A DNA stretch of 37,648 nt. Origin: an uncultured Eubacteriales bacterium (GTDB taxonomy: Bacteria; Bacillota; Clostridia; Oscillospirales; UBA644). The first letter of the stretch is position 1; each line of letters begins with the position of its first letter. The stretch lies in contig CAJLLT010000021.1 in assembly GCA_905207625.1 (NCBI GenBank), forward strand, positions 1 to 37,648. Reading direction: 5' to 3'. Below the pieces are notes generated by a model. That model worked only from the letters and a program-made list of their open reading frames with translations, was not told where the DNA came from and ran no database searches. The position numbers and the translations under genes are program-made. Shown in pieces: positions 16,331-24,901 of the stretch.

Positions 16331-17724
16331 CCGAGTTTCACCTTCACTTTCAGATTCGGTCCGCCGTCGGAGACCCTCACCCATTCTTTATATCCCTTGC
16401 CACAGTACCCCGCGCCGATAACCTCGAAGCCGTCGGACACCATGGAAATGGATTTGAGCAGATCCGGCACAAAGCCGCTCATAACCACGGGGGAAACGTA
16501 ATGGTCGGTAAGCTTGCCGTCCACGATCTCGATACCGTATTCGGCGGTACACTGTATCTGCCAGTTCTTCGGGTCCTCCATGCCGTTATTTGTTTCGAAA
16601 AGCATATATCCGTGCTTCACAGAACGGATCATATCCTCAAGTTTATCCTTGCCGGGCTCAAAGAAGGTATTCGTCATCCGGGAATACGCCTTGCGCAGAT
16701 AGGACTGTCTGCGCCCGTTTCCGGTGGGCTCTTTGTCAAGCTGTGCCGCGGAGGCAAGGTCGGAAAGTCCCGAAACAAGAATCCCGTCCTTTATTATCTG
16801 GGTATCCCGGGCAAGAACTCCGTCATCGTCGAAGAAGTAAGATGCGGCACTGAGCGTTGCCGCCGCACCGTCATGCATATTGGCTATGGGGGACGCCACA
16901 TACTGTCCCACACAGTATTTCGCCATGGCTCTGTCCTTTACGAACTGATCCATTTCAACCCCGTGGCCGAAAGCCTCATGAGCAATAAGTCCGGTTATGG
17001 AACTGTCGGTGATAACGTCATATATACCGGGCTCGATGGGGGTTGCTTTGGTCAGATGCAGGGCTTTATCCGCAAGCTTATCCACAAGCATCGGCATATC
17101 CCGCATAACATCAGCCATCAGATGAGAGCTTACCCCCTCCCTGGCCTGAACCATTTTTCCGTCCTGGCAAATAGCCATAAGCATTCCGTTGACCCAGCCG
17201 TAATTCTGGGAAAGCTCACGGTTCTGGGAAACGAACAGCTTGGAAACAGTGAAGGGCTGGACCACAACTACCGCATTGAGGAATCTTCCGTCCTTTTTGA
17301 GTATCTCGTCTCTGAGCCCGGAACAGAATTCCAGGACTTTACCGTCATCATACTCATCAAAATCAGAATCCCGCACAAAATCTTTTTTCAGAGGCTCGTC
17401 CTTTATCTGTCCCACGGATATCATCTTTCCGCTCAAAGAGGGATCAGCCTTCACCCGGGAAAGTATTTTTTCCGCAAGAACTGCAGGATCTCCGGACAGA
17501 TCACTCATGGAATACTCGAAAAATGATCTGCCGTTGCACATTTTTACAACGAACCCGCACTCCCCTTCCCCGTCCCGTATAGCGGAAGAACGGCGGTCGG
17601 TACGGTACACAGTAGCCCTGACATCGGTACCGAGAATACTTACATATTCAAAAGTCTTTCTCAGTTCCGCCACAAGAGCACGGCATTCGGAGCGTTTTCC
17701 GTTCAAATATGCTGAAAATGCCAT
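16327..17724 (-). CDS. tldD: TldD-type zinc metalloprotease subunit (first copy)
   Basis: The 465-residue product is the catalytic half of a TldD/E protease. The zinc motif HEAFGH gives His249, Glu250 and His254. Cys441 near the C-terminus (GAGYCGKG) is the expected third ligand. The segments T-D-S-S-I-T-G-L-I-A before the motif and R-M-T-N-T-F-F-E-P-G after it are family signatures. AAGGAGG 8 bases upstream fixes ATG 17724. It is the first gene of a two-gene operon with tldE. No ribosomal-peptide precursor or modification gene was recognised nearby, so the substrate is unknown. Confidence 0.92.
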   Translation of the reverse strand: MAFSAYLNGKRSECRALVAELRKTFEYVSILGTDVRATVYRTDRRSSAIRDGEGECGFVVKMCNGRSFFEYSMSDLSGDPAVLAEKILSRVKADPSLSGKMISVGQIKDEPLKKDFVRDSDFDEYDDGKVLEFCSGLRDEILKKDGRFLNAVVVVQPFTVSKLFVSQNRELSQNYGWVNGMLMAICQDGKMVQAREGVSSHLMADVMRDMPMLVDKLADKALHLTKATPIEPGIYDVITDSSITGLIAHEAFGHGVEMDQFVKDRAMAKYCVGQYVASPIANMHDGAAATLSAASYFFDDDGVLARDTQIIKDGILVSGLSDLASAAQLDKEPTGNGRRQSYLRKAYSRMTNTFFEPGKDKLEDMIRSVKHGYMLFETNNGMEDPKNWQIQCTAEYGIEIVDGKLTDHYVSPVVMSGFVPDLLKSISMVSDGFEVIGAGYCGKGYKEWVRVSDGGPNLKVKVKLG

Positions 17725-17820
17725 TTATACAACCTCCTTGTTTTCAATTGTAAAGAGTCGGAAACAGCCTCAAGTCGATTACGTGACGCAGCCCTTTCCG
17801 ATACAGATTAATACACGGTA

Positions 17821-17849
17821 ATGATAACACAATATCGAATTTTTGTCAA
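17821..17849 (-). promoter_or_regulatory. Promoter of the first tldD-tldE operon
   Basis: On the minus strand TTGACA (17844-17849), 17 bp and TATCAT (17821-17826). The leader is about 90 nt with no clear structure. Confidence 0.82.
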
Positions 17850-17913
17850 TAACCTGCCCCATACAGCGGCAGAAAGTTCTATGCAGTTTAATCAAAACTT
17901 AATATTTTCTCCC

Positions 17914-17942
17914 TTGTTTTTTAAACCGCCGCAGAGTATAAT
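17914..17942 (+). promoter_or_regulatory. Promoter of the VanY-like carboxypeptidase gene
   Basis: TTGTTT (17914-17919), 17 bp and TATAAT (17937-17942). The predicted transcript start is only about 15 nt before the start codon. Confidence 0.7.
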
Positions 17943-17964
17943 ATCGTAGGAAGAAGGTGTGCAG

Positions 17965-18831
17965 ATGAAAAAAGCGACAAAAAGAACCCTGGCGGTAATA
18001 CTTGTTCTGGCCGTGGCGGCAGTCGCGTGTTTTGTGATATTCTCCGAATCCTTCGGATATTACAGGTTTATTGCCGCAGATTATATAAAAGGGCTGTTTG
18101 ACGGGGCGAAAACGGAGACTGTTGACACGAAAACCGTTGCCGTAGACTCCGAAACACTGCTTGGCGACCTGAGGACGAAAATTTCGGACAGCCTGCTTCT
18201 GGTCAACTCGGAATACGGACTGCCGGACAGTTTTGACGAGGGGCACGTAATTGAGTACTCGGAAGGGGTATATCTTCACCGGGAAATGACGGAGGCCTTC
18301 CGGAACCTGAGCAAAGAGATATCGGACCGATTCGGGCAGAAACTGTTCGTCATGAGCTCTTTCCGTTCCGCGCAGTCACAGGCGGTGATTGCCGACCAAC
18401 GGGGAGATTGGGCGGCGGAAGAAGGGCACAGCGAACATCAGACAGGACTTGCGGCGGATATTTATGTAAAATACTACGCAGGAGCAGGTTTTCTGAAATC
18501 GAAAGCGGGACAGTGGGTCAATTCCGAGGCGGACAGTTTCGGCTTTATCATAAGATATCCTTATTACGGAAAATCTTCAACGGGTTTCTCATATGAACCC
18601 TGGCACATAAGGTTTGTGGGGCTTCCTCACAGCGAGATCATACACGGAAACAGGATCACTCTTGAAAAGTATATCTTTTCCCTTAAACCGGGGAATTTTT
18701 ACAGATACGGGAAATATATCATCAGCAGACAGCCACTTGCCGATGAATATTCCGTTCCAGAGCAATACATGTCTCTGACCTTCAGCCCGGACAATACCGG
18801 AAATGTTATTCTCACTTTTGAAATGCAATAA
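17965..18831 (+). CDS. VanY-like D-alanyl-D-alanine carboxypeptidase (M15B)
   Basis: The 288-residue product is a zinc D,D-carboxypeptidase that trims terminal D-Ala from peptidoglycan stem peptides outside the membrane. Residues 8-27 form an N-terminal anchor or signal. The M15B signature is complete: S-S-F-R-S near residue 131, SEHQTGLAADI with zinc ligands His158 and Asp165, and YEPWHIRFVG with Glu211 and ligand His214. GAAGG lies 7 bases before ATG 17965; a GTG two codons earlier is too close to that site. No vanS/vanR or vanX genes are near, so a housekeeping cell-wall role is more likely than glycopeptide resistance. Confidence 0.92.
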   Translation: MKKATKRTLAVILVLAVAAVACFVIFSESFGYYRFIAADYIKGLFDGAKTETVDTKTVAVDSETLLGDLRTKISDSLLLVNSEYGLPDSFDEGHVIEYSEGVYLHREMTEAFRNLSKEISDRFGQKLFVMSSFRSAQSQAVIADQRGDWAAEEGHSEHQTGLAADIYVKYYAGAGFLKSKAGQWVNSEADSFGFIIRYPYYGKSSTGFSYEPWHIRFVGLPHSEIIHGNRITLEKYIFSLKPGNFYRYGKYIISRQPLADEYSVPEQYMSLTFSPDNTGNVILTFEMQ

Positions 18832-18890
18832 GTATCACCTGCCGCGGAAACTGTCAACAGCGTATCCGGCGGGTCATCCTCAGAATAAGC

Positions 18891-18919
18891 AAAAGGCACC
18901 CGCGTTGCGGGTGCCTTTT
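18891..18919. terminator. Bidirectional terminator between vanY-like and second tldE-like genes
   Basis: AAAAGGCACCCGC and GCGGGTGCCTTTT form a perfect 13-bp stem with loop GTT. A-rich and T-rich ends occur on both strands, so it can close both convergent units. Confidence 0.9.
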
Positions 18920-18980
18920 CCGAAAACAGATATCTTCAACCCCGGAACACGAACGTATCCCGTCATGTTCAATGGATCAT

Positions 18981-20198
18981 TCAGGATCCGGTCACATTCA
19001 TATTCACGGCGCAAAGGGTACTTCCCTGCTGTATAGCCCCGTGAACGGAACCGATATAGTCCTTGCCCAGCAGATCGTAGAAGTTGCCGCTGATATTCAG
19101 TTCCGGTAAACGGCCCGCAAGTTTTCCGTCTTCCAGAAGATAAGCCATCTGCACAGGAGTGGCAAAATGCCCGTCAGGAGTGGTATCTCCGCCGGATGCC
19201 ATAACAACAAACACCGCCTTACCGGGAACGAGAGCTTTCAGGTCTGCGGCAGTAGGTTCGGGATAAAAACTGTGGAAACCGAGACTCGGCACGCCGTCGT
19301 AAGACGCCGCGGCGGTTCCGAGATCAGGCAAGGAGAACTGTTCCGCGGATTTTTTTGTGGTGAGAAGCCCGGAGAGTACGCCTTTTTCTATAAGGGCAGG
19401 ACGAAGGTCGGGGGCAACACATCCCTCAGAGTCAAAGAAGCATACCCCGTGGTTTGTGGTGGGATTCATGTCGTCCCGGAGTGTCAGTTTGTCCGAAAAG
19501 ACCTTCTGGCCGAACTTTCCGCTGAGAAGAGAAGCGCCTGAAACGTACATTTCGGCGACAAAATGCTGCAAAAACGTACCGAACAGATCCGATGCCTCAA
19601 GAACAACGGGGTAGTTTCCGAACCCGATGTCCGCGGGGATATAGTATGCGTCATACTGTTCTTTGAACTGAGCCAGAAGCGCATCCTCATCGAAATGATC
19701 CCCGGAGAAACCGAAAACGGTATCAAAAAGATTTCCGGAGCCCCTGTTCTGAACGGCAAGACTAAGGGAAAACTTTCTGCCTGAACTGAAAAGATGTCTT
19801 CCCAGGGAGTTGCGGTATTCCGCCTTTTTGTATTTCAGGCTTATTTTATTGGAGAAGGCAAAATTGGGGCAAGCCTGTCCCAGCCGGTCAAGGAAGGACT
19901 GCATCCTCGGAATAAATTCGGGGACGGGAATTATTTCCTCATCGTGAAGCTCGTCCCTGTCCAATGCCTCCCCGAGTTTGCAGGGATATGGTATCCCGAC
20001 CTCCAGAGCCTCTGCGGCTTTTGCGGTAAGGCTCTCCTCATCCGGAGTCCCCAGACAACCGGCAATGCCGATACATCCCTTGTCATAAACACGGACGGTA
20101 CCGGTGGTCTCCTCCTGCTCACGGAAGCTGTCTATCTTGCCGCCGGTGACGTTAAGCGTCACGGAACGGCTGGTTTCTGTAAGAAATTCTTTTTCCAT
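18981..20198 (-). CDS. TldE/PmbA-type protease subunit (second copy)
   Basis: The 405-residue product is a second TldE-like protein, clearly diverged from the one at 15059-16330. No HExxxH is present. Family features include Y-R-N-S-L-G-R near residue 130, P-V-V-L-E-A near 205 and a C-terminal G-N-F-Y-D-L-L segment near 375. The ATG at 20198 has GAGGTGA about 6 bases upstream; a GTG three codons earlier overlaps that site and is less likely. It begins 10 bp after the stop of the second TldD gene, so the two form an operon. Confidence 0.84.
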   Translation of the reverse strand: MEKEFLTETSRSVTLNVTGGKIDSFREQEETTGTVRVYDKGCIGIAGCLGTPDEESLTAKAAEALEVGIPYPCKLGEALDRDELHDEEIIPVPEFIPRMQSFLDRLGQACPNFAFSNKISLKYKKAEYRNSLGRHLFSSGRKFSLSLAVQNRGSGNLFDTVFGFSGDHFDEDALLAQFKEQYDAYYIPADIGFGNYPVVLEASDLFGTFLQHFVAEMYVSGASLLSGKFGQKVFSDKLTLRDDMNPTTNHGVCFFDSEGCVAPDLRPALIEKGVLSGLLTTKKSAEQFSLPDLGTAAASYDGVPSLGFHSFYPEPTAADLKALVPGKAVFVVMASGGDTTPDGHFATPVQMAYLLEDGKLAGRLPELNISGNFYDLLGKDYIGSVHGAIQQGSTLCAVNMNVTGS

Positions 20199-20208
20199 TT
20201 CACTCACC

Positions 20209-21546
20209 TCACTGTACGTTCATGGATGACACACGGACATAAGGTCCGCCGAAACCTACAGGCAAGCCTACCTGCTCCATTTTTCCGCATCCGCCCGTGA
20301 CGAAGGACAGCAGTTCCACGTCTTTTGTCAGTCCGTCGATAAGTCCGAGCGTCTCGAAAACAGAACCGGTCAGAACGCTTATCTGTACCGGACGTCCGAG
20401 CTTTCCGTCAACGATCTCGTATGCCAGACTCGGAGCAATGGTAAATGTACTCATTCCGCTGCCGTGACGGATGGTTTTAATGTAGTATCCTTTTTTTATC
20501 GGAGCAATCAGCTGGTCAAAATCCAGGTCTCCGCCCTCGATATAAGTGTTTGTCATACGGACAATGGGTTCAAAGGTACAGTCAATAGCCCGCGCGTTAC
20601 CCGTGATACCTTCGTCCAGAGCCGCCGCAGTCTGCGCGTTATGAAGGCGTCCCGCAAGAACTCCGTTTTTGATCAGATAGTTTTTCTTGGCCTTCGTTCC
20701 CTCGTCGTCATAGGGAACATATCCTGAACCGGGAACGGAACCGCATTCGGCAATGGACAGAATAGGCGACCCTACGGTTTTTCCCAGCTGCCATTCCAGA
20801 CGCATGGATTCATCGGAAAGCATGAAATCGGACTCGGACTTATGCCCGAAGGACTCATGGGCAAAAACTCCTGCCGCCTCGGGAGACAGTACCACGGGAT
20901 ATTTCCCCGCAGTCACGGGAACAGAGTTACGCATGAATGAGACCTGCTCCGCAACCGCAGCACGGATCTCGGACTCCAGCCCCTGAAGTTTTTCAAACCG
21001 GGTATCCCCCTTCTGCCAGTGTCCGGAAAATTTCTTTTCCCCTTCCGCCATGCTGCAGGATAAGGCAAGACCGCAGGTCTGATAATCGTATGTGATATCC
21101 GCACCGAGACTTGAGCGGAAGCGGAAGACGCTGTTTCTGTCCAGATACGAACCCTGAGGCATGGTAATGCAGGATTCCTCGGACAAAAGGGGAAGATATG
21201 ACAACAACAGTTCCTGCTTCTGTTTGACAGGTATGTCACGGACGGAGTGATCGGCAAAACTCATCACAGTATCTTTATTCCGTTCAAACCGACGGACTAT
21301 GGGGTCCTCAAGAATATCGGGATTTTCCGTAGCGGAAGCATAGAGCCCGTCCAGGGTCTGCTGAAGATTGGAAAGATCGGTCACCGAGGCATAGTACCAG
21401 AGTTTTCCGTCATAGACCCGGAGAAAGGCTCTCTGCTCGGTGCGGGTCTTCATTTCCTCCAGAACACCCGCTCTGTAGGATATTGTGGTACGACTCCTGT
21501 CTTCGGTCCGGACATCGGCATAAAAGCCATCACGAAACTGAACCAT
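20209..21546 (-). CDS. TldD-type zinc metalloprotease subunit (second copy)
   Basis: The 445-residue product has the zinc motif HESFGH (His230, Glu231, His235) in an A-G-V-F-A context and a C-terminal GGCGKM with Cys420 as likely third ligand. The shared R-M-T-N-T-Y-I-E-G-G segment near residue 340 confirms the family. AAGGAGG 9 bases upstream fixes ATG 21546. The open frame reaching 21690 crosses the promoter and is not coding. It heads a second tldD-tldE operon. Limited similarity to the first copy suggests an old duplication or separate acquisition with a different substrate (inference). Confidence 0.9.
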   Translation of the reverse strand: MVQFRDGFYADVRTEDRSRTTISYRAGVLEEMKTRTEQRAFLRVYDGKLWYYASVTDLSNLQQTLDGLYASATENPDILEDPIVRRFERNKDTVMSFADHSVRDIPVKQKQELLLSYLPLLSEESCITMPQGSYLDRNSVFRFRSSLGADITYDYQTCGLALSCSMAEGEKKFSGHWQKGDTRFEKLQGLESEIRAAVAEQVSFMRNSVPVTAGKYPVVLSPEAAGVFAHESFGHKSESDFMLSDESMRLEWQLGKTVGSPILSIAECGSVPGSGYVPYDDEGTKAKKNYLIKNGVLAGRLHNAQTAAALDEGITGNARAIDCTFEPIVRMTNTYIEGGDLDFDQLIAPIKKGYYIKTIRHGSGMSTFTIAPSLAYEIVDGKLGRPVQISVLTGSVFETLGLIDGLTKDVELLSFVTGGCGKMEQVGLPVGFGGPYVRVSSMNVQ

Positions 21547-21608
21547 AAATGGAATCCTCCTTATGTATTTTCTTTTATATTTCCGATAGTAAATATATTC
21601 CGGTTGAC

Positions 21609-21637
21609 AGTATAGCACAATTGCCGGTGTTTGTAAA
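21609..21637 (-). promoter_or_regulatory. Promoter of the second tldD-tldE operon
   Basis: On the minus strand TTTACA (21632-21637), 17 bp and TATACT (21609-21614). The leader is about 55 nt. Confidence 0.78.
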
Positions 21638-21838
21638 GAGCCGGACAGAAATATTCCGGTAAAAGTGTCCATATCATTCCGAAACAGCATATTTTTATCT
21701 TCTGTGTCAACGGCGGTACCGGTTCCGGAAAGATATCCTGCCCGGACTTCCCTCCGCCTGACCTCAGACCGGGTGAACCGTCACATATCTCCCCCGGAGA
21801 AAATATTCCGGGATAACTCTGTCATAAGGATGTCTCTA

Positions 21839-22537
21839 TCATTCTTTATGCGGAATTTTTCTCATTGCGTCAAGCAATCCGCCGAACATCCACAGATTTC
21901 CCACACTGATCCATGCGCAGGAAACAGCATTGACCCACGGATGATTTCCAAACACATTCAGAAGCATTGCCGCAGCCATTCCGACCGGCAGGGAAAATAT
22001 CCAGCACCATTTCGGATAAGGTGTCAGGCCCTTTGAAAAAGCCATAATCTGAGTGACAGCAAGTACAAGGAAGAATATCCAGAAAAGGATAAAAGCAGGC
22101 AACGCAAAATACGCCCCGTATTTCCACACCAGTTCCGTCTCAAGTCCGTGTTTTAAAAGAAAGACCATTGCACAGACAGGCACATGAAAGCCGCATCCGC
22201 CGAAGATCACGTAGCCGAGTATTCCCGAACGGTAGCAATGTGCATAACCCGGGGAGTTTGCCGCGATCAGGCGGTAAACACCGAAGTAACAAAGTCCTTC
22301 CAGCGTAATGCCGAACAGCCCCGACAACGCCGCTGCAAATATTCCGCCGTCAGAGGTTCCGGTATACGCCGAGAGCATCCGGGCAAGCCCGGTAAGGCTC
22401 TCATCCTCTGCCCCCCAACCCAGTATCATATCTCCGACAAAGTGAAGTACCGATGCCAGAAGCCCTATGGTGAGAAGCTTTTTTATACGCGGCATATCAA
22501 GTTGCCGCGAAATTCCGATATCGTTAAAGTCCGTCAT
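21839..22537 (-). CDS. Polytopic membrane protein, about six TM segments
   Basis: The 232-residue product is very hydrophobic, with about six predicted membrane helices (near residues 20-40, 65-90, 104-128, 138-165, 175-195 and 203-222). Hydrophilic stretches are short, and the C-terminus is a basic-acidic tail. It resembles an uncharacterised Clostridia family (DUF6796, from memory and unverified). Its ATG overlaps the TGA of the upstream hydrolase remnant by 4 bp, so its translation was coupled to that gene. No transport or enzymatic motif is recognised. Confidence 0.75.
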   Translation of the reverse strand: MTDFNDIGISRQLDMPRIKKLLTIGLLASVLHFVGDMILGWGAEDESLTGLARMLSAYTGTSDGGIFAAALSGLFGITLEGLCYFGVYRLIAANSPGYAHCYRSGILGYVIFGGCGFHVPVCAMVFLLKHGLETELVWKYGAYFALPAFILFWIFFLVLAVTQIMAFSKGLTPYPKWCWIFSLPVGMAAAMLLNVFGNHPWVNAVSCAWISVGNLWMFGGLLDAMRKIPHKE

Positions 22538-22992
22538 TTATTTTTCCTCTTGTATCCGCAGTCACAGTACGGACCGCCGGAGGCAAGGGTATATTCCCTC
22601 ACAAAATCCGTCACGTCGCCTGCCTGGCTCATGGTGTAGTCGAGGTGGCAAAGAGCAGGTGTCAGATCATATAACCCCAGCTTTTTCATCAGTACACAGA
22701 TACCGCATCTGGTAAAACGCCCCTCATATCCGCTGCCGTCGGGATACTCGTAATAATCCATATTCCATGAATAAGGGTTGCGGTCTGCGGCTTTGAGCTT
22801 TGCCGTCGCCTTCATACCGGCAATGTCCTTTTCGGTGAACTTTGATTTTCCGCTCTTCCGGCAGAACCATTTCATGGGCTTTGTCATCATGGCCCCGGCA
22901 TAGTATTCCGTAAGCGGACCGACTTCCGGACGCTCCGGCATGGAGAGGATAAAGGCCCCTACGGTGGTTATGACTTTGCGGAGTTCCGGTGA
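22534..22992 (-). pseudogene. 5'-truncated L-2-amino-thiazoline-4-carboxylate hydrolase-like gene
   Basis: The C-terminal 150 or so residues fit the ATC hydrolase family (cysteine synthesis from thiazolines, or uncharacterised relatives): F-T-R-C-G-I-C, L-Y-D-L-T-P-A-L-C-H-L-D-Y-T, and a final C-D-C-G-Y. Family members normally carry about 90-100 further N-terminal residues. Here the upstream frame quickly turns into low-complexity text and then covers the promoter and leader of the plus-strand sensor gene. No in-frame start has a good ribosome binding site; ATG 22941 is the best but lacks one. A short functional protein from 22941 cannot be excluded. The stop overlaps the membrane-protein start. 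Confidence 0.6.
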
Positions 22993-23038
22993 AGGTTTGA
23001 AAAATACACAAAAAATAAACGCTGAGTGTTGTAACCTC

Positions 23039-23067
23039 TTGCGTTTTTCCGGGAAATGTGTTATCAT
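23039..23067 (+). promoter_or_regulatory. Promoter of the sensor-kinase-regulator operon
   Basis: TTGCGT (23039-23044), 17 bp and TATCAT (23062-23067). It gives an unusually long leader of about 200 nt. The leader contains a strong bulged hairpin (CGTGCCGTTT with AAACGCACG, 23172-23194) and a GGGGGAATCCCC hairpin near 23234-23245 just before the gene. No riboswitch class was recognised. Confidence 0.65.
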
Positions 23068-23275
23068 ATTACCGACAGTCAGATACGGCGGTTTCCGTTT
23101 CCGGAGCAATGCCTGACCGGAACAGGGCTGACGGTTCGGGAATCCGTCCGATGCTGGCGGGTTGGCCCGAGCGTGCCGTTTGCGGAAACGCACGTCCGGA
23201 ATGACCTGTCGGAAACACATAAACAACGCCAAGGGGGAATCCCCTGCCTGCAACAGAAAGCGAGAGATTTCCCCT

Positions 23276-24901
23276 ATGAAACGGAACACAAGACAGCTGA
23301 TTCCCCTGATCGTTGTTTTTGCCCTCATTGCCGCGGCTTATTCCTGCAGGATGCTTGCCAAATTCGACATCGGCGGGGTTTATGTGAACTATATCCGCGC
23401 CGCGCTTTATTTACTTCTGTTTTCCCTTTGGGGTTATTCCCTTGACCGACGCATTATACAGCCGCAGACTCTGCACTGCCTGCGCCTGACGGCTGCCCTG
23501 ATGCTTGTGTGGCTTGTTTTGCGCACTCTGAAATACGAGGTCGTCACCGATCCGACGGCGGCGCGGTACATCTGGTATCTTTACTATTTACCCATGCTTT
23601 TTATACCGCTGCTCGGGGTGTATATTGCACTGTCTCTCGGAAAACCGCAGGAAATCCGTCTGAACGGAAGGACCGGCTGTCTGGCGATTGTTCCGGCTGT
23701 GCTTTTTCTGTCGGTGATCACCAACGACCTGCACCAGCAGGTGTTTGCGTTCAGCGGCGGAGTGCCGGGGGGACAGGACAACTCTTCGTTTTCTCACCGT
23801 CCGCTGTATTATGCCTGTTTCGGCTGGATGGTCGCCTGCATGGTTTTTGCGCTTGTCAGGCTCCTGAACAAAAGCCGCATACCGGGCAGCGGAAAAAGGA
23901 AGCTTGCGCCGTTTGTTACAGGCTGCATAACGGTTCTTTACGGGTTTCTTTATCTGTCGGGACTGCCGGCTGTACGCTGGTGGTTCGGCGATATGAATGT
24001 GATGTTTTGCCTGTTGTTTGCCGCGATTTACGAAAGCTGCATACGCTGTCGGATGATACAGTCCAACACGGGATATGTCGAGCTTTTCGAGGCAACGACG
24101 CTGGCTGCCTGTATTGCGGACAGCAGCGGAAACATCGTTCTCCGCTCCCATGCCGCCTGTGATGACATTGCCTGTCCGGAGGAGGGGACTCAGGTCTTCC
24201 GTCCCGACGGAATACGAATCTCGTCGGCACCGATAAGCGGCGGATATGCCGTCTGGCAGGACAATGTGCGTCCGCTGACCGAGCTGCGGGCAAAGCTGAG
24301 CGGGAACAAAGCCATAATCAAAAACAACAAGGAAAAGCTGCAGGAGGCTTATCTCATACAGAAGAAGCTGTACGAGCTGACCGAAAAAAACCGTATTTAC
24401 GATGAGCTGGAGGCAAGGTACGGAAAGCAGATAAACAGGATCGGGCAGCTTTTGAAGCAATGTGAGGATGCGGAACCTGCAGAGGTGCGGAACCTGCTGA
24501 AAAGGATTCTTCTGCTGGGAACCTACATCAAGCGCGGCGCCAATCTTTATTTTCTCGGCATGGAATACGAGCTTCTGCCCCAGCAGGAGCTCCGGCTGAC
24601 CGTTGACGAGGCGGTGAGGGTCATGACCGTCTGCGGCACGGAGTGCAGTGTGGTCTACCATACGACGAAGCCCATGCGCTCGACGGAGGTGATGCGGCTG
24701 TTTGATCTTCTTAAAACGGTTGCGGAAATGACGGTAAACGGGCTGCAGTCCCTGTTTATTTCCGTGTCCGACGGCGAGATGGACCTGTCGGTGGAATGCA
24801 CCGCCGATCTGTCCTTCCTTGCTTCTCCGGATATAACGGTCAGGCGGGAGGACGGTCTGTGGCTCGTCCGCACGCTGATAGGAGGTTGTGACGATGCGTA
24901 A
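23276..24901 (+). CDS. 7TM histidine-kinase-like sensor lacking the phospho-acceptor His
   Basis: The 541-residue product has an N-terminal block of seven or eight membrane helices (residues about 8-257) like the His_kinase_7TM sensor domain. A short PAS-like segment (about 265-330) and a coiled coil follow. At 370-383 it reads EKNRIYDELEARYG, which lines up with the H-box pattern E-R-N-R-I-A-R-E-L-H-D-x-L-G. Glu379 stands where the phospho-acceptor His belongs and Ala380 where Asp belongs. The C-terminal 100 residues lack N and G boxes. I infer a membrane sensor or pseudokinase working with the kinase encoded next. The start is ATG 23276 with only a weak GAGAG site. Its stop overlaps the next gene by 8 bp. 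Confidence 0.82.
   Translation: MKRNTRQLIPLIVVFALIAAAYSCRMLAKFDIGGVYVNYIRAALYLLLFSLWGYSLDRRIIQPQTLHCLRLTAALMLVWLVLRTLKYEVVTDPTAARYIWYLYYLPMLFIPLLGVYIALSLGKPQEIRLNGRTGCLAIVPAVLFLSVITNDLHQQVFAFSGGVPGGQDNSSFSHRPLYYACFGWMVACMVFALVRLLNKSRIPGSGKRKLAPFVTGCITVLYGFLYLSGLPAVRWWFGDMNVMFCLLFAAIYESCIRCRMIQSNTGYVELFEATTLAACIADSSGNIVLRSHAACDDIACPEEGTQVFRPDGIRISSAPISGGYAVWQDNVRPLTELRAKLSGNKAIIKNNKEKLQEAYLIQKKLYELTEKNRIYDELEARYGKQINRIGQLLKQCEDAEPAEVRNLLKRILLLGTYIKRGANLYFLGMEYELLPQQELRLTVDEAVRVMTVCGTECSVVYHTTKPMRSTEVMRLFDLLKTVAEMTVNGLQSLFISVSDGEMDLSVECTADLSFLASPDITVRREDGLWLVRTLIGGCDDA

Noticed and set aside
17965..18831. Glycopeptide resistance locus because of the VanY-like gene
   Set aside because: No vanS/vanR, ligase or vanX-type gene is adjacent; a housekeeping D,D-carboxypeptidase is more likely.
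23068..23275. Cobalamin, TPP, c-di-GMP or molybdenum-cofactor riboswitch in the sensor leader
   Set aside because: I looked for their conserved boxes by eye and found none; only generic hairpins are visible.
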